Positions 52,147-60,387 are shown, counted from the first letter of the stretch. The stretch is DNA of 64,000 nt from Streptomyces xinghaiensis S187 (GCF_000220705.2 NZ_CP023202.1:6168501-6232500), one strand, 5' to 3'. Notes: generated by a model from the sequence alone, not told the origin. A program made the numbers and translations.

Positions 52147-53085
52147 TCACCAGGCGTCGATGACCGGAGCCCCGGGCTCGTGCTGCCGCCAGGCCTCGTT
52201 GAGGCGCGCGAGCCGGTCCGCGGCGGCGATGCCGTGCAGGGACGCGACCCTGCCGTCGCCGACGTCGAACACCACGGCGCCCACTACCCGTTCGCCGACC
52301 ACGGCGAGGACCGCCGGGGAGCCGTTGACCAGCGCGATGTGCATCGCGGGCGAGCCGCCGGCCAGCCGCCGCTTCGCCGGCGTGGGCTTGAAGCCGGCCC
52401 GCACGAAGGAGGCGACCCGCTCGGGCGTCTCGTACCGCAGCAGCCTCCGGCCCAGCCCGGCGCCGTCCGAGACCGCCGTCGCGTCGTCGGTGAGCAGCGC
52501 CACCAGCCGTTCGGTGCGCCCCGAGGTGGCAGCGGCGAGGAACTCCTCGACGACGCGGCGCGCGGACGCGGGATCGGTCTCGCCGCCCCGGCGGCGCTCG
52601 GCGGCGATCCGGCCCCGGGCCCGGTGGGCGTGCTGCTGGCTCGCGGACTCGGTGATGCCGAGGATCCCGGCGATCTCGGCGTGGCGGTACGAGAAGGCCT
52701 CACGCAGGACGTAGACGGCCCGCTCGACCGGCGAGAGGCGCTCCAGGAGGGTCAGGACGGCCAAGGACACCGATTCGCGCTGTTCGAAGGTGTCGGCCGG
52801 GCCGAGCATCGGGTCGCCCTCCAGGAGCGGCTCGGGCAGCGTCGCACCGGCCGCCCGCTCGTGGCGCGCCTGCGCCGAGCGGAGCCGGTCGAGGCAGAGG
52901 TTGGTGAGGACCTTGGTCAGCCACGCCTCCGGCACCTCGATCCGTTCGCGGTCCGCGGCCTGCCAGCGCAGGAACGTGTCTTGCACGGCGTCCTCGGCGT
53001 CGGCGGCCGAGCCGAGCAGACGGTACGCGAGCGAGGCCAGCCGGTCCCGGCCGGCCTCGAACCGCTCGACGGCCGCGCTGTCCAT
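52147..53085 (-). CDS. sigJ: ECF41-group sigma factor (SigJ type) with SnoaL-like C-terminal domain
   Basis: 312 codons from ATG 53085; an in-frame GTG at 53109 is possible. Sigma-2 is RDRLASLAYRLLGSAADAEDAVQDTFLRWQ and sigma-4 is VLTLLERLSPVERAVYVLREAFSYRHAEIAGILGITESASQQHAHRARGRI. The C-terminal 130 residues form a SnoaL_2 (NTF2-like) domain (FLAAATSGRTERLVALLTDDATAVSDGAG...), diagnostic for ECF41, where this domain modulates sigma activity in place of an anti-sigma factor. ECF41 genes are typically linked to a carboxymuconolactone decarboxylase, oxidoreductase or epimerase; here the upstream gene, 10 bases away, is an FAD oxidoreductase. The two are clearly one operon. Confidence 0.93.
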   Translation of the reverse strand: MDSAAVERFEAGRDRLASLAYRLLGSAADAEDAVQDTFLRWQAADRERIEVPEAWLTKVLTNLCLDRLRSAQARHERAAGATLPEPLLEGDPMLGPADTFEQRESVSLAVLTLLERLSPVERAVYVLREAFSYRHAEIAGILGITESASQQHAHRARGRIAAERRRGGETDPASARRVVEEFLAAATSGRTERLVALLTDDATAVSDGAGLGRRLLRYETPERVASFVRAGFKPTPAKRRLAGGSPAMHIALVNGSPAVLAVVGERVVGAVVFDVGDGRVASLHGIAAADRLARLNEAWRQHEPGAPVIDAW

Positions 53086-53095
53086 GGGGACCAAC

Positions 53096-54286
53096 CTAGG
53101 CGGCGGCACTCACACCGGCCCGGTCGGGTGCGGTGGCCAGACGGTGCTTGCGCTTCGGCATGCCGAAGGTCGGGTGGGCGATGCCCCAGCCGGCCCCTGT
53201 GAGCACGCCCGCCTTGAGCCGCGCGGCGGTTCTGCCGCCCAGGTACCAGGACTTCGCCCGGGCGTCCCCGTCCACCACCTGGAAGATCGCGTCCCGCCGC
53301 CCGAGGCTGATGTGGTTGCCGTGGTACTTCAGCCCGGTGGCCGGCACCTCGCCGCCCGTCAGGCGCGCGACGATCGCGGCCGTCGCCTGCATGTTGGTGA
53401 GGCCGGCCGTGGCGCAGGACATCGGCAGCGGCCGGCCGTTGTCGCCGATCGCGCAGACGGAGTCGCCGGCGGCGTAGACGTCCGGGTGCGAGACCGAGCG
53501 CATGGTGCGGTCGACGACGATCCGGCCGCTCTCGGTGGTCTCCAGGCCGGCGGCGGCCGCGATGGGGTGCACGGTGAACCCGGCCGACCACACGGTCACG
53601 TCGGCCGGGACGGACGTACCGCCGGCGGTGATCGCCCGTCCCGGCTCGACGGCTTCGATGCGGGTGTGCTCGTGGACGGTGATGCCGAGCCGGTCGAAGG
53701 CACGGCGCAGGTGGCGGCGGGCCTTCGGGGAGAGCCAGTCGCCCGGCTCGCCGCGGGCGGCGAGCGCGACCGAGAGGCCGGGCCGGGACTCGGCGATCTC
53801 GGTGGCGGTCTCGATGCCGGTCAGCCCCTCGCCGACGACGAGTACGGTGCCGCCCTCGCCCAGGCCGGCCAGGCGCTCGCGCAGACGCAGCGCCGAGGAC
53901 CGGCCGCACACGTCGTAGGCGTACTCGGCCACGCCGGGGACGCCGTGGTCGGCTGCGGAGCTGCCGAGCGCGTAGAGCAGCGTGTCGTACGCCAGTTCGC
54001 CGTCGCCGTCCTCGCCGGTCACGGCGACGGTCCTGCGCTCGGGGTCGAGGCCGGTGACGCGCGCCAGACGCAGCCGCACCCCGGTGCCGGCGAACACGTC
54101 GGCGAGCTTGCGGGATGCCACGTCCCGGCCGGCCGCGAGCTGGTGGAGCCGCATCCGCTCAACGAAGTCGGGCACGGCGTTGACGACGGTGATCCCGGTG
54201 TCGGCGGGGGAGAGCCGGCGGGCCAGGCTTCCGGCGGCGAAGGCCCCGGCATATCCGGCGCCGAGGACGACGATGCGGTGCTTCAT
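53096..54286 (-). CDS. FAD-dependent NAD(P)H oxidoreductase (type II NADH dehydrogenase-like), ECF41 target
   Basis: 396 codons from ATG 54286, preceded by AGGAG. Two dinucleotide-binding folds: HRIVVLGAGYAGAFAAGSLAR for FAD and GTVLVVGEGLTGIETATEIAE for NAD(P)H. The FAD-ribityl motif VYAAGDSVCA is intact, followed by the C-terminal region (LPMSCATAGLTNMQATAAIVARLTGGEVPATGLKYHGNHISLGRRDAIFQVV). The order resembles type II NADH dehydrogenases and Ndh-like FAD oxidoreductases. The C-terminus shows no obvious transmembrane or amphipathic anchor. It is the oxidoreductase partner typical for ECF41 loci. An inverted repeat and an ECF41-like promoter lie upstream. Confidence 0.9.
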   Translation of the reverse strand: MKHRIVVLGAGYAGAFAAGSLARRLSPADTGITVVNAVPDFVERMRLHQLAAGRDVASRKLADVFAGTGVRLRLARVTGLDPERRTVAVTGEDGDGELAYDTLLYALGSSAADHGVPGVAEYAYDVCGRSSALRLRERLAGLGEGGTVLVVGEGLTGIETATEIAESRPGLSVALAARGEPGDWLSPKARRHLRRAFDRLGITVHEHTRIEAVEPGRAITAGGTSVPADVTVWSAGFTVHPIAAAAGLETTESGRIVVDRTMRSVSHPDVYAAGDSVCAIGDNGRPLPMSCATAGLTNMQATAAIVARLTGGEVPATGLKYHGNHISLGRRDAIFQVVDGDARAKSWYLGGRTAARLKAGVLTGAGWGIAHPTFGMPKRKHRLATAPDRAGVSAAA

Positions 54287-54298
54287 GGGGATGCTCCT

Positions 54299-54327
54299 GT
54301 CTCGTTCGCGTGCCCCCTGAACGAGAC
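54299..54327. promoter_or_regulatory. 9-bp inverted repeat in the oxidoreductase leader
   Basis: GTCTCGTTC (54299-54307) and GAACGAGAC (54319-54327), perfect arms 11 bases apart. It overlaps the -10 of the candidate ECF41 promoter and could be an operator or an mRNA hairpin. Confidence 0.5.
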
Positions 54328-54346
54328 GGCGCCCCGATTGCTGACA
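54320..54346 (-). promoter_or_regulatory. Candidate ECF41 promoter
   Basis: On the minus strand TGTCAGC (54346-54340), 16 nt, CGTT (54323-54320). The ECF41 consensus as I recall it is TGTCACA and CGTC; five of seven and three of four positions match. Placed about 35 bases upstream of the oxidoreductase start. Confidence 0.45.
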
Positions 54347-54571
54347 AGGAGCGGATGTGACCTGAGTCACCGATCTGGGGTGGGCGGCCGGCTTTCCGGC
54401 GGAGGCCCGGGCCCGTCCCGGGCGGCCGGAAACGAGCCATGGCCGGCCGCGGATCGGGGCCGTCGGTTCCCGGCCGACGTCGGCGTCGCACGGGGCCGGC
54501 TCCGACGCCCAAAGGTGCCAACTCAAGCGCTGGACGCCGGATCGGCCGCCTGGGCGGTCGCTGCCCCCTTC

Positions 54572-54606
54572 TTGCATAAAACTGCGGGCGTTCGTATAGT
54601 CATGCT
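54572..54606 (+). promoter_or_regulatory. argC promoter with overlapping ARG-box-like sequences
   Basis: TTGCAT (54572-54577), 17 nt, TATAGT (54595-54600). Two partial ARG boxes overlap it: TGCATA-AAAC-TGCG (54573-54586) and, inverted, CGTA-TAGT-CATGCT (54593-54606). They compare with the Streptomyces pattern TGCATA-N4-TATG. This stretch is markedly AT-rich. ArgR, encoded at the end of the operon, is the likely repressor. Confidence 0.7.
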
Positions 54607-54624
54607 GTCTAGCGGAGGAGTGAC

Positions 54625-55653
54625 ATGGTGACGCGTGTGGCAGTGGCGGGAGCGAGCGGGTACGCGGGCGGTGAAGTGCTGCGCCTGCTGCTCGGGCACC
54701 CCGGGGTGGAGATCGGCGCCCTCACCGCGAACTCCAGCACGGGCCGGCGGCTCGGCGAGCTCCAGCCGCATCTGCTGCCACTCGCCGACCGGGTGCTGGA
54801 ACCGACCACCACCGAGGTCCTCACCGGGCACGACGTGGTGTTCCTCGCCCTGCCGCACGGGCAGTCCGCCGCCGTCGCCGAAGAGCTGGGCGAGGAGGTG
54901 CTCGTCGTCGACTGCGGTGCGGACTTCCGGCTGCGGGAGGCCGCCGCCTGGGAGAGGTTCTACGGCACCCCGCACGCCGGCACCTGGCCCTACGGCCTCC
55001 CCGAACTCCCCGGCGCCCGCGACGCGCTGCGCGGCGCCCGGCGGATCGCCGTCCCCGGCTGCTACCCGACGGCCGTGTCGCTCGCCCTCGCCCCGGCCCA
55101 CGCCGCCGGGCTCGTCGAGCCCGAGGCCGTGATCGTCGCCGCGAGCGGCACCTCCGGCGGCGGCAAGGCGCTCAAGCCGCATCTGCTCGGCAGCGAGGTC
55201 ATGGGCTCGATGAGCCCGTACGGCGTCGGCGGCGTGCACCGGCACACCCCGGAGATCGTCCAGAACCTCTCCGCCGCGGCCGGGGAGCCGGTCACGGTCT
55301 CCTTCACGCCGACCCTCGCCCCCATGCCGCGCGGCATCCTCGCCACCTGCACGGCGAAGGCCAGGCCCGGCGTCACGGCGGACGCGCTGCGCGAGACGTA
55401 CGAGAAGGCCACCGCCGGTGAACCCTTCTGCCATCTCCTTCCCGAGGGGCGGTGGCCCTCCACGGCCGCCGTCCTCGGCTCCAACGCCGTCCAGCTCCAG
55501 ACGGCCCTGGACGAGGAGGCCGGCCGCGTCCTCGTCATCGCCGCCGTCGACAACCTCACCAAGGGCACCGCCGGCGGCGCGGTGCAGAGCATGAACATCG
55601 CCCTCGGCCTCCCCGAGGAGACGGGCCTGTCCGCGGTCGGGATCGCCCCGTGA
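54625..55653 (+). CDS. argC: N-acetyl-gamma-glutamyl-phosphate reductase
   Basis: 342 codons from ATG 54625, preceded by GGAGGAG. Start VAVAGASGYAGGEVLRLLLGHPGVE (NADP loop), then DCGADFRLREAAAWERFYG, the catalytic Cys in RIAVPGCYPTAV, ASGTSGGGKALKPHL, VGGVHRHTPEI and the C-terminal NLTKGTAGGAVQSMN. It reduces N-acetyl-glutamyl phosphate to the semialdehyde, step three of arginine synthesis. First gene of argCJBDR. Expected to be repressed by arginine through ArgR at the overlapping ARG boxes. Confidence 0.97.
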   Translation: MVTRVAVAGASGYAGGEVLRLLLGHPGVEIGALTANSSTGRRLGELQPHLLPLADRVLEPTTTEVLTGHDVVFLALPHGQSAAVAEELGEEVLVVDCGADFRLREAAAWERFYGTPHAGTWPYGLPELPGARDALRGARRIAVPGCYPTAVSLALAPAHAAGLVEPEAVIVAASGTSGGGKALKPHLLGSEVMGSMSPYGVGGVHRHTPEIVQNLSAAAGEPVTVSFTPTLAPMPRGILATCTAKARPGVTADALRETYEKATAGEPFCHLLPEGRWPSTAAVLGSNAVQLQTALDEEAGRVLVIAAVDNLTKGTAGGAVQSMNIALGLPEETGLSAVGIAP

Positions 55654-55760
55654 ACGGCGCGCACACGGCGGCGCCCGCGACGGCGGGAGCGGCCACGGCG
55701 ACGGTGACGGCGGCAGCGGCCGGCGGGGACACGACCACGGAAGAGACGGAGACGCAGTGA
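55650..55760 (+). CDS. Possible 36-codon bridging ORF between argC and argJ
   Basis: GTG at 55650 overlaps the argC stop (GTGA) and the TGA at 55758 overlaps the argJ GTG (GTGA at 55757). The peptide is almost only Ala, Thr, Gly and Glu (MNGAHTAAPATAGAATATVT...). It may serve to carry ribosomes from argC to argJ rather than to make a functional product, or be a chance frame in GC-rich spacer. Confidence 0.3.
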   Translation: MNGAHTAAPATAGAATATVTAAAAGGDTTTEETETQ

Positions 55761-56917
55761 GCGTGACGGCAGCCAAGGGCTTCACGGCGGCGGGGATCGC
55801 CGCCGGCATCAAGGAGAGCGGGGACCCGGACCTGGCGCTGGTCGTCAACCGCGGGCCGCGCCTGGCCGCCGCGGGCGTCTTCACCTCCAACCGCGTCAAG
55901 GCCGCGCCCGTCATCTGGTCGGAGCAGGTCGTCAAGGGCGGCCAGGTCTCGGCCGTGATCCTCAACTCCGGCGGCGCCAACGCCTGCACCGGCCCGCTCG
56001 GCTTCCAGGACACCCACAAGACCGCCGAGAAGACCGCCGAGGCGCTGGGCGAGGAGTTCAGCCCCGGCGAGGTGGCCGTCTGCTCCACCGGCCTCATCGG
56101 CATCCGCCTGCCGATGGACCAGCTGCTGCCGGGCATCGGCACGGCCTTCGCCCAGCTCTCCGCGCACGGCGGCGAGAAGGCCGCCCTCGCCATCAAGACC
56201 ACCGACTCCGTCCACAAGACCGCCGTCGTGGAGAGCCCGGCCGGCTGGACCGTCGGCGGCATGGCCAAGGGCGCCGGCATGCTCGCCCCCGGCCTCGCCA
56301 CCATGCTCGTCGTCCTCACCACCGACGCCGACGTGGCGCAGCCCGAGCTCGACAAGGCCCTGCGCGCCGCCACCCGCACCACCTTCGACCGGATCGACTC
56401 CGACGGCTGCATGTCCACCAACGACACCGTGCTGCTGCTGGCCTCCGGCGCCTCCGGGGTGGCGCCCGGCTACGAGGAGTTCGCCGAGGCCGTCCGCGCC
56501 GTCTGCGACGACCTCGCCCGGCAGCTCATCGGCGACGCCGAGGGCGCCTCCAAGGACATCCGCATCGAGGTCGTGAACGCCGCGAGTGAGGACGACGCCG
56601 TCGAGGTCGGCCGCTCCATCGCCCGGAACAACCTCCTCAAGTGCGCCCTGCACGGCGAGGACCCCAACTGGGGCCGGGTGCTCTCCGCGATCGGCACCAC
56701 CTCCGCCGTCTTCGAACCGGACCGGCTGAACGTCGCCATCAACGGCGTCTGGGTGTGCAAGAACGGTTCCGTGGGCGAGGACCGCGACCTGGTCGACATG
56801 CGCTACCGCGAGATCCGGATCACCGCCGACCTGGCCGCCGGCCAGGAGTCGGCCGTCATCTGGACCAACGACCTGACCGCCGAGTACGTCCACGAGAACA
56901 GCGCCTACTCCTCATGA
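55757..56917 (+). CDS. argJ: Bifunctional ornithine acetyltransferase/N-acetylglutamate synthase
   Basis: 386 codons from GTG 55757, preceded by GGAG. Start VTAAKGFTAAGIAAGIKESGDPDLALVVN. The autoprocessing site lies in GMAKGAGMLAPGLATMLVVLTTDA, where cleavage before the Thr of ATML gives the alpha and beta chains and frees the nucleophile. Others: LNSGGANACTGPLGFQD, STGLIGIRLPMDQ, DSDGCMSTNDTVLLLASG, HGEDPNWGRVLSAIG, C-terminal TNDLTAEYVHENSAYSS. It recycles the acetyl group from N-acetylornithine to glutamate. Its stop overlaps the argB start (ATGA). Confidence 0.97.
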   Translation: MSVTAAKGFTAAGIAAGIKESGDPDLALVVNRGPRLAAAGVFTSNRVKAAPVIWSEQVVKGGQVSAVILNSGGANACTGPLGFQDTHKTAEKTAEALGEEFSPGEVAVCSTGLIGIRLPMDQLLPGIGTAFAQLSAHGGEKAALAIKTTDSVHKTAVVESPAGWTVGGMAKGAGMLAPGLATMLVVLTTDADVAQPELDKALRAATRTTFDRIDSDGCMSTNDTVLLLASGASGVAPGYEEFAEAVRAVCDDLARQLIGDAEGASKDIRIEVVNAASEDDAVEVGRSIARNNLLKCALHGEDPNWGRVLSAIGTTSAVFEPDRLNVAINGVWVCKNGSVGEDRDLVDMRYREIRITADLAAGQESAVIWTNDLTAEYVHENSAYSS

Positions 56918-57819
56918 GCACCACGCGGAAGCACACCGCCCTCCCCAAAGCGCAGATCCTCATCGAGGCGCTGCCCTGGCTGACCCGCCACCACGGCAAG
57001 ACCGTCGTCATCAAGTTCGGCGGCAACGCCATGGTCGACGAGGAACTCAAGGCCGCCTTCGCCCAGGACGTGGTCTTCCTCCGGCACGCCGGCCTCAAGC
57101 CCGTCGTCGTGCACGGCGGCGGCCCGCAGATCACCGCGCACCTGGACAAGCTCGGCCTGGTCTCCGAGTTCAAGGCCGGGCTGCGCGTCACCACCCCCGA
57201 GGCGATGGACGTCGTCCGGATGGTCCTCGCCGGCCAGGTGCAGCGCGACCTGGTCGGGCTGCTCAACCGGCACGGCCCGCTCGCCGTCGGCATGACCGGC
57301 GAGGACGCCCACACCATGACCGCCGTCAAGCGCTACGCCGAGATCGACGGCGAGAGCGTGGACATCGGCCGGGTCGGCGACATCACCGGCGTGGAGGTGG
57401 GAGCCGTGCAGGCGCTGCTGGACGACGGGCGCATCCCCGTCGTCTCCTCCATCGCCCGCAGCGCGGACGACCAGCACGTCTACAACGTCAACGCCGACAC
57501 CGCCGCCGCCGCGCTGGCCGCCGCCCTCGGCGCCGAGACGCTGATGGTGCTCACCGACGTCGAGGGTCTCTACGAGGACTGGCCGAACAGCGACGAGGTG
57601 ATCAGCAAGCTCACCGCCACCGAGCTGGAGAAGCTGCTGCCCGACCTGGCCAGCGGCATGGTCCCCAAGATGGAGGGCTGCCTGCACGCCGTGCGGAACG
57701 GCGTCAACACCGCGCGCGTCATCGACGGCCGCGTGCAGCACTCGATCCTGCTGGAGATCTTCACGGACGAAGGCATCGGCACGATGGTCGTGCCCGACGC
57801 GCAGGGGGAGACGGCATGA
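56914..57819 (+). CDS. argB: Acetylglutamate kinase
   Basis: 301 codons from ATG 56914, overlapping the argJ stop. Amino acid kinase fold: KTVVIKFGGNAMVDEEL, PVVVHGGGPQITAHLDKLG, SVDIGRVGDITGVEVG, VYNVNADTAAAALAAALGAETLMVLTDVEGLY and SGMVPKMEGCLHAVRNGV. It phosphorylates N-acetylglutamate, the step usually feedback-inhibited by arginine. The N-terminal helix typical of arginine-sensitive hexameric enzymes (KAQILIEALPWLTRHHG) is present, so feedback inhibition is likely. Confidence 0.97.
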   Translation: MSTTRKHTALPKAQILIEALPWLTRHHGKTVVIKFGGNAMVDEELKAAFAQDVVFLRHAGLKPVVVHGGGPQITAHLDKLGLVSEFKAGLRVTTPEAMDVVRMVLAGQVQRDLVGLLNRHGPLAVGMTGEDAHTMTAVKRYAEIDGESVDIGRVGDITGVEVGAVQALLDDGRIPVVSSIARSADDQHVYNVNADTAAAALAAALGAETLMVLTDVEGLYEDWPNSDEVISKLTATELEKLLPDLASGMVPKMEGCLHAVRNGVNTARVIDGRVQHSILLEIFTDEGIGTMVVPDAQGETA

Positions 57820-59030
57820 GCGACGCGAACGGCAACCAGGAGCTCACGCAGCGCTGGCAGCAGGCGCTGATGGACAACTACGGCACCCCCCGCCTGCCGC
57901 TGGTGAGCGGCGAGGGCGCCCGGGTCCGGGACGCCGACGGCCGCGAGTACCTCGACTTCGTCAGCGGCATCGCCGTCAACGCCCTCGGGCACGCCCACCC
58001 CGCCGTCGTCCGCGCCGTCTCCGGCCAGATCGCCACCCTCGGCCACGTCTCCAACCTCTTCGTCGCCGAGCCGCCCGTCGAACTCGCCGAACGGCTCCTC
58101 CAGCTCCTCGGCCGCCCCGGAAAGGTCTTCTTCTCCAACTCCGGCGCGGAGGCCGTCGAGGCCGCGTTCAAGATCGGGCGGCGCACCGGCCGGAGCCACA
58201 TGGTCGCCACGGAAGGCGGCTTCCACGGCCGCACCCTGGGCGCCCTCGCCCTCACCGGGCAGCCCGGCAAACGCGACCCCTTCCTGCCGCTGCCCGGCGA
58301 GGTGACCCATGTGCCGTACGGGGACGCGGACGCGCTCCGGGCCGCCGTGACCACCGACACCGCCCTTGTGATCGTCGAGCCGGTCCAGGGCGAGAACGGC
58401 GCCGTCGTCCCGCCCGCCGGATACCTCGCCGCGGCACGGGAGATCACCCGGGCCACCGGCACCCTGCTCGTCATCGACGAGGTGCAGACGGGCATCGGCC
58501 GCACCGGCCACTGGTTCGAGCACCAGGCACAGGGCGTCGAGCCGGATGTCGTCACCCTCGCCAAGGGGCTCGGCGGCGGGCTGCCCATCGGCGCGACCGT
58601 CGCCTTCGGCGAGGCCGCGGAGCTGCTGGCGCCCGGCCACCACGGCTCGACCTTCGGCGGCAACCCCGTCTGCTGCGCCGCCGCGCTCGCCGTCCTCGAC
58701 ACCATCGCCGCCGAGGACATCCTCGACCGGGTCAAGCGCACGGGGGAGCGGCTGCGCGACGGGATCGAGGGCCTGGGCCACCCCCTGGTCGCACACGTGC
58801 GCGGTGTTGGGCTGCTGCTGGGTATCGTGCTCACCGAACCCGTGGCCGCCCGCGTCCAGCAGGCGGCTCAGGAGGCCGGGCTCCTGGTGAACGCCGTCGC
58901 CCCCGGCGTCGTCCGGCTCGTCCCCCCGCTGATCATCGGCGATGACGAGGTGGACGCGCTGCTCGGAGCCCTGCCGGCGGTCCTGGACGAGGCCGCGGGG
59001 GACGGGGAAGACCGACGATCCGGAGACTGA
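57816..59030 (+). CDS. argD: Acetylornithine aminotransferase
   Basis: 404 codons from ATG 57816, overlapping the argB stop (ATGA). Class III aminotransferase: GEGARVRDADGREYLDFVSGIAVNALGHAHP, FFSNSGAEAVEAAFKIGRR, EGGFHGRTLGALALTGQPGKR, IVEPVQGENGAVVPP, IDEVQTGIGRTGHWF, and PLP lysine in TLAKGLGGGLPIGA, then HGSTFGGNPVCCAAA. Converts N-acetylglutamate semialdehyde to N-acetylornithine with glutamate as donor. Confidence 0.97.
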   Translation: MSDANGNQELTQRWQQALMDNYGTPRLPLVSGEGARVRDADGREYLDFVSGIAVNALGHAHPAVVRAVSGQIATLGHVSNLFVAEPPVELAERLLQLLGRPGKVFFSNSGAEAVEAAFKIGRRTGRSHMVATEGGFHGRTLGALALTGQPGKRDPFLPLPGEVTHVPYGDADALRAAVTTDTALVIVEPVQGENGAVVPPAGYLAAAREITRATGTLLVIDEVQTGIGRTGHWFEHQAQGVEPDVVTLAKGLGGGLPIGATVAFGEAAELLAPGHHGSTFGGNPVCCAAALAVLDTIAAEDILDRVKRTGERLRDGIEGLGHPLVAHVRGVGLLLGIVLTEPVAARVQQAAQEAGLLVNAVAPGVVRLVPPLIIGDDEVDALLGALPAVLDEAAGDGEDRRSGD

Positions 59031-59035
59031 CCACC

Positions 59036-59572
59036 ATGAGCCAGGCGCAGGACACCGAGCACGGCGGGCCGGCCGTACCCCAGACCCGCACGGCCCGCCA
59101 CCGGCGGATCGTCGACATCCTCAACCGCCGGGCGGTGCGCTCCCAGAGCCAGCTCGCCCGGCTCCTCGCCGACGACGGGCTGAACGTCACCCAGGCGACG
59201 CTCTCCCGCGACCTCGACGAACTGGGCGCGGTGAAGATCCGCAGCGCGGGCGGTGAACTGATCTACGCGGTGCCGTCGGAGGGCGGCTTCCGCACCCCGC
59301 AGGCACCGCTCGGGGAGTCGGTGAAGGAGCAGCGGATGGCCCGGCTGGCCGGTGAACTCCTCATCTCCGCCGAGGCCTCGGCGAACCTGGTCGTGCTGCG
59401 CACCCCGCCGGGTGCCGCGCAGTTCCTGGCCTCGGCCATCGACCAGGCCGAGGTCCACGACATCCTCGGCACCATCGCGGGCGACGACACCCTGCTGCTG
59501 ATCAGCCGCGACCCGGCGGGCGGCCAGGCCCTCGCGGACCACCTCCTGCGGCTGGCCCAGCGGGCGCGCTAG
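59036..59572 (+). CDS. argR: Arginine repressor
   Basis: 178 codons, ATG five bases after the argD stop. N-terminal winged helix: RHRRIVDILNRRAVRSQSQLARLLADDGLNVTQATLSRDLDELGAVKI, with the SQ..L and TQATLSRDL signatures. C-terminal oligomerisation and arginine-binding domain: SANLVVLRTPPGAAQFLASAIDQAEVHDILGTIAGDDTLLLISRD, with the GTIAGDDT arginine loop. The N-terminal extension of about 20 residues is usual in Streptomyces. It should act as an arginine-bound hexamer on the ARG boxes upstream of argC and at other arg loci. Last gene of the operon; argF, argG and argH are not here. Confidence 0.96.
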   Translation: MSQAQDTEHGGPAVPQTRTARHRRIVDILNRRAVRSQSQLARLLADDGLNVTQATLSRDLDELGAVKIRSAGGELIYAVPSEGGFRTPQAPLGESVKEQRMARLAGELLISAEASANLVVLRTPPGAAQFLASAIDQAEVHDILGTIAGDDTLLLISRDPAGGQALADHLLRLAQRAR

Positions 59573-59636
59573 CCCGCCGGCCGTTCTCAACACCGGGTCG
59601 AACGCCGGGAGTCGGGATGCTGGCGCCCGGGCGCCG

Positions 59637-59858
59637 TCACAACAGGTCGAACTCGCCCGCCCGGATGTCGGCGATGAACGCGGTCCACTCGTCGGCGCGC
59701 AGCAGCAGGGCCGGCCCGGAGGGGTCCTCGGAATCCCGCACGGCCACGGTCTCCCGCTCGAACCGGGCGACTTCGACGCAGTTGTCCCTCCCGCCGCTGT
59801 AGGAGGAGACGGTCCAGCGCAGGGGCAGAGCCGAGGCATCGGGGACGTACGTGCTCAT
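59637..59858 (-). CDS. Orphan DUF397 protein
   Basis: 73 codons from ATG 59858. LPLRWTVSSYSGGRDNCVEVARFERETVAVRDSEDPSGPALLLRADEWTAFIADIRAGEFD is the complete DUF397 domain (W..SS.S...NCVEV and VRDS..P.GP.L). Such proteins usually lie next to an XRE regulator in pairs akin to BldB/WhiJ systems that influence development. No XRE gene is adjacent here, so it is an orphan. There is no good Shine-Dalgarno. It converges on argR, whose stop is 64 bases away, with a 14-base palindrome (59622-59635) between. Confidence 0.85.
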   Translation of the reverse strand: MSTYVPDASALPLRWTVSSYSGGRDNCVEVARFERETVAVRDSEDPSGPALLLRADEWTAFIADIRAGEFDLL

Positions 59859-60180
59859 AGGCGTGTGGTGCCCGCTTCCCTGGCCGTGGCGGGGAATCCG
59901 CGCGGTGACACGGCCCACGGCCGGATCCGGTCGCAGGGCCCGCCCGCGCGGACCCCTCGCGCTCACTGTCCCTTGGAGGCTACCCGCGTCCCGGCCCCAC
60001 CAGAACGCCCCGGCCCGCGCCCGTTTCCGTACCCGCGTGATCCTTCCGCTCGTGGACGCCCGCCGGGCCGTGACGGCCGGCCGTCACGGTATGGGGGCAC
60101 GCGAGAGGAGGCCCCGGCGGAAGGAAGCGCCCGTATCATGATGCGTGGCAGGCAGTGAGCGGCGTCAGGAGGTCCACACC
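59859..60180 (+). promoter_or_regulatory. Intergenic region with TA promoter and a 22-bp palindrome
   Basis: No gene supported. CCGTGACGGCC-GGCCGTCACGG (60068-60089) is a perfect 22-bp palindrome. TATCAT (60134-60139) is a good -10, and AGGAGG (60168-60173) precedes the antitoxin ATG. The palindrome lies about 45 bases upstream of the -10 and is a candidate operator of the toxin-antitoxin pair. Confidence 0.5.
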
Positions 60181-60378
60181 ATGAGCGCAGCGGAAACCGA
60201 GCGTCCGATCTATCCGCCGGTCCGGCCGCGACTGTCGGTCGAGGAACTGCTGGCCGCGAAGAACACGCAGCCGATCACTGGCCTGGAGGACTTGGAGGCG
60301 GACACCTTCGAGTCCGACGAGGAGCTGGAGGAGTTCCTGGCCTTCACCTATGCCGAGCGCCGGCGCGACATCGCCTGA
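60181..60378 (+). CDS. Putative antitoxin of a PIN-domain TA pair
   Basis: 65 codons from ATG 60181, set by AGGAGG; the longer in-frame start at 60145 is not needed. The protein is small and acidic: MSAAETERPIYPPVRPRLSVEELLAAKNTQPITGL, then EDLEADTFESDEELEEFLAFTYAERRRD. The Glu/Asp-rich C-terminal helix with two Phe/Tyr groups is the kind of segment that plugs a PIN active site. I see no clear ribbon-helix-helix or AbrB DNA-binding domain at the N-terminus, so autoregulation is uncertain. It lies nine bases before the toxin gene. Confidence 0.75.
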   Translation: MSAAETERPIYPPVRPRLSVEELLAAKNTQPITGLEDLEADTFESDEELEEFLAFTYAERRRDIA

Positions 60379-60387
60379 GCCGCCGAC

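Noticed and set aside
59622..59635. GGCGCCC-GGGCGCC as the argR terminator
   Set aside because: A 14-base palindrome without loop bases makes only a short hairpin; too weak to call.
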